Shown one piece after another: positions 6,259 through 7,812 of a stretch of 7,812 nt of DNA (position 1 is the stretch's first letter; every line of letters begins with the position of its first letter). The translations under genes were made by a program, and so were the position numbers. The stretch lies in NCBI GenBank assembly GCA_934141555.1, contig CAKPCK010000025.1, positions 1 to 7,812 of the forward strand, written 5' to 3'. The notes below the pieces were generated by a model. It had not been told where the DNA came from. It ran no database searches and was given only the letters and a program-made list of their open reading frames with translations. The stretch is from an uncultured Clostridia bacterium (GTDB taxonomy: Bacteria; Bacillota; Clostridia; TANB77; CAG-508).

Positions 6259-6294
6259 AAAAAATAGAAGCACATCTATAAAATATGCTTCTAT
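6259..6294 (-). terminator. Intrinsic terminator after ileS
   Basis: On the minus strand, ATAGAAGCATA (6294-6284) pairs with TGTGCTTCTAT (6274-6264) in an 11-bp stem with one G-T wobble and a 9-nt loop, followed by a T6 tract (6264-6259, its first base shared with the stem). It lies about 58 nt past the ileS stop. It should end ileS transcripts but cannot fold fully in RNA started at the 6293-6321 promoter, because most of its 5' arm lies upstream of the predicted start site. Confidence 0.8.
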
Positions 6295-6321
6295 TATATA
6301 TTCTCATTTTGCTATTGTCAA
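6293..6321 (-). promoter_or_regulatory. Consensus sigma-A promoter of the Trp-heptad gene
   Basis: TTGACA at 6321-6316, a 17-nt spacer, and TATAAT at 6298-6293: both hexamers match the vegetative consensus perfectly at ideal spacing. The predicted transcription start is near 6286, giving a leader of about 128 nt before the ATG at 6158. It lies in the gap after ileS and can only serve the 5757-6158 gene. Its -10 overlaps the first bases of the ileS terminator stem. Confidence 0.85.
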
Positions 6322-6330
6322 GAACTTTTA

Positions 6331-6347
6331 GTCGACAAATTTCGACA
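6331..6347 (-). promoter_or_regulatory. Tandem Spo0A-box-like operator (two 0A boxes)
   Basis: Reading the minus strand, TGTCGAA (6347-6341) is an exact match to the Spo0A box consensus. It is followed after 3 nt by TGTCGAC (6337-6331), a 6/7 match. Start-to-start distance is 10 bp, one helical turn, which is the arrangement known for head-to-tail Spo0A dimers. The pair sits 9 nt upstream of the -35 hexamer of the 6293-6321 promoter, at about -61 to -45. CG dinucleotides are rare here, so a spaced pair is unlikely by chance. Whether Spo0A binds, and whether it activates or represses, cannot be told from sequence. Confidence 0.55.
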
Positions 6348-6352
6348 GTGTT

Positions 6353-7812
6353 TTACTTTACAACTTCAACATCTAACATTAATTTTTCACCATTAATACT
6401 TACTTCTGTATAAGTATCTCTTTGTGTATTAAATACAACATTTTCTGTTAAAGTTTCTTTCTTAATTTCAGATTCAAATTTCTTTACAAGTTCTTCTAGC
6501 ATTTCATTTTCAGATACATATAAGTTTATTTTATCTAATACTTCAAATCCTTTATCTTTTCTCATGTTTTGAACTTTTGATAAAATTTCTCTTACATATC
6601 CTTCTTCTTTTAGTTCAGGAGTTATAGTTGTATCTAATACTACACCAATTTCTCCTTCACCAGCAAATGCAAATCCTTCTTTTCCTTGCATTGTAACAAG
6701 TAAATTTTCAGAAGTTAATTCTATTTGTGTTCCATTAATATCTATATATTCTACTCCACCATTTTTTACTTTGTTTGCTAAATCCATTTGATTTAATTTT
6801 GAAATTGCTTCTCTTATTTTTGGTATTAATTTTCCATATTCTTTTCCTAATACTGGTAAATTTGGTTTTATTTCAAAATGAACATATTCATTCATGTTTG
6901 CACCTAAATCTACTTCTTTTACATTTAATTCTTCTTTTACTATATTTCCATAGTATTCAGGTAAAGTATCTACAGATATTAACATTTTTGAAAGTGGTTG
7001 TCTATTCTTAATATTTGCTGAATTTCTTGCACTTCTTCCTAATTTTACTAATGAATAAGCTAAATCCATTTCATTTTCAAGTTTTTTATCTATAGCTTTT
7101 TCATCAACTTCTGGCCATAAGCATAAATGAACACTTTCAGGTGCTTTTTCATCTAATCCTACAACTAAGTTTTGATAAATTTCATCTGTCATAAATGGTA
7201 CAAATGGTGCTGATATTTTTATTAAATTTACTAATACTTTATATAATGTTGTATATGCTCCTATCTTATCATCTGTTAATTCTTCTCCCCAGAATCTCTC
7301 TCTGTTTGTACGAACATACCAGTTTGAAAGTTCATCTGTAAAGTCTTCTATTTGTAGAGCTGCACTTGTTATATCATATTTGTCTAATTTTTCTGCAACT
7401 TCTTTTATTAAAGTATTTAATTTTGATAATATCCATTTATCCATTATATTTTCTGATTTGAAATCAGCATATTTATTTGGATTGAATTGGTCTATTTCTG
7501 CATATAAAACATAGAATGAATATACATTCCATAATGTACTTAAAAATCCTCTTTGTGTTTCTTGTACATTATTTAATCCTAATCTTGTTGGTAACCATGG
7601 TGCTGAACATGTATAGAAATGCCATCTTGTTGCATCTGCTCCAACTTGGTCTAATAATACCATTGGATCTACACCATTTCCTTTAGATTTTGACATTTTT
7701 TGTCCTTTTTCGTCTAAAACATGTCCTAATACTATACAGTTTTCATAAGGTGTTTTATCAAATAAACATGTTGATACTGCAAGTAATGTATAGAACCATC
7801 CTCTTGTTTGGT
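6353..7812 (-). CDS. ileS: Isoleucine--tRNA ligase, C-terminal part (runs off the right edge)
   Basis: Cytoplasmic isoleucyl-tRNA synthetase, which attaches isoleucine to tRNA-Ile using ATP. The open frame continues to the window edge (first whole codon at 7810), so about 485 residues are visible and the N-terminal half (HIGH motif, editing domain) is outside. The visible part opens with QTRGWFY and has GHVLDEKGQKMSKSKGN, the class I KMSKS loop of IleRS, at visible residues 29-45. The ATG at 7696 is the Met inside KMSKS, not a start. An alpha-helical anticodon-binding domain follows (SNWYVRTNRERFW, NIKNRQPLSKM), then a long C-terminal extension ending EVSINGEKLMLDVEVVK. The extension has no cysteine cluster, so the C-terminal zinc finger of E. 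coli-type IleRS is absent; this fits the clostridial, eukaryote-like IleRS type (DUF5915-like tail, from memory). A T-box leader would lie upstream of the window. A terminator follows at 6259-6294. Confidence 0.97.
   Translation of the reverse strand, partial: QTRGWFYTLLAVSTCLFDKTPYENCIVLGHVLDEKGQKMSKSKGNGVDPMVLLDQVGADATRWHFYTCSAPWLPTRLGLNNVQETQRGFLSTLWNVYSFYVLYAEIDQFNPNKYADFKSENIMDKWILSKLNTLIKEVAEKLDKYDITSAALQIEDFTDELSNWYVRTNRERFWGEELTDDKIGAYTTLYKVLVNLIKISAPFVPFMTDEIYQNLVVGLDEKAPESVHLCLWPEVDEKAIDKKLENEMDLAYSLVKLGRSARNSANIKNRQPLSKMLISVDTLPEYYGNIVKEELNVKEVDLGANMNEYVHFEIKPNLPVLGKEYGKLIPKIREAISKLNQMDLANKVKNGGVEYIDINGTQIELTSENLLVTMQGKEGFAFAGEGEIGVVLDTTITPELKEEGYVREILSKVQNMRKDKGFEVLDKINLYVSENEMLEELVKKFESEIKKETLTENVVFNTQRDTYTEVSINGEKLMLDVEVVK

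Noticed and set aside
6204..6275. A 23-codon upstream open frame in the leader of the Trp-heptad gene (ATG at 6275, TAA at 6206-6204)
   Set aside because: No Shine-Dalgarno site precedes it, its ATG would be only about 11 nt from the predicted transcript start, and the composition is not protein-like; it may still be a leader peptide but cannot be supported.
6775..7011. Plus-strand hydrophobic open frame within ileS
   Set aside because: Antisense shadow of conserved ileS sequence; no Shine-Dalgarno site.
7694..7696. ATG at 7696 as the start of a separate gene
   Set aside because: The frame stays open to the window edge and encodes IleRS residues in front; this Met is part of the KMSKS motif.

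Overview
The window is a low-GC (AT-rich, T-tract-rich) bacterial chromosome segment. Every supportable gene lies on the minus strand, so transcription runs from high to low coordinates. Gene content (clostridial-type IleRS with a long C-terminal extension, queA-tgt, a DUF4321-like protein, a WG-repeat membrane protein, strong AGGAGG Shine-Dalgarno sites) points to the Firmicutes, most likely an uncultured or gut member of the Clostridia. A tandem pair of Spo0A-box-like sites, if real, would fit a spore-forming lineage. I see no mobile element, CRISPR array, tRNA or rRNA.

Layout in the direction of transcription. (1) The C-terminal part of ileS enters from the right edge and ends at 6353. (2) A compact regulatory block (6259-6347) follows: two 0A-like boxes one helical turn apart, a perfect-consensus sigma-A promoter (TTGACA, 17 nt, TATAAT), and an intrinsic terminator whose 5' arm starts inside the -10 hexamer. 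(3) A single-gene unit (5757-6158) encodes a small protein with seven exact heptads, each carrying one Trp. It ends at a terminator of its own (5685-5725). (4) A likely five-gene operon has a good promoter at 5633-5661: queA, tgt, a WG-repeat membrane protein, a DUF4321-like protein and an unknown two-TM protein. Gaps are 10-28 nt and it ends at a terminator at 653-682. (5) A new unit begins immediately: an ECF sigma factor with a possible autoregulated promoter, overlapping the start of a second gene (probably its anti-sigma or partner) that leaves the window at position 1.

How the genes fit together. IleRS charges tRNA-Ile. TGT and QueA act in sequence to make queuosine in tRNA anticodons (preQ1 exchange, then epoxyqueuosine formation). 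The three genes behind tgt look like cell-envelope proteins of unknown role that share the tRNA-modification transcript. The sigma factor module is probably an envelope-stress or signal-response system.

The part most worth following up is 5685-6347: an orphan Trp-heptad protein behind a consensus promoter, apparent Spo0A sites and an interlocked promoter-terminator. The architecture is read directly from the sequence; regulation by Spo0A and the protein's function are inference. Two start codons differ from the longest open frames: 3408 rather than 3435 for the WG protein, and 1731 rather than 1737 for the two-TM protein.
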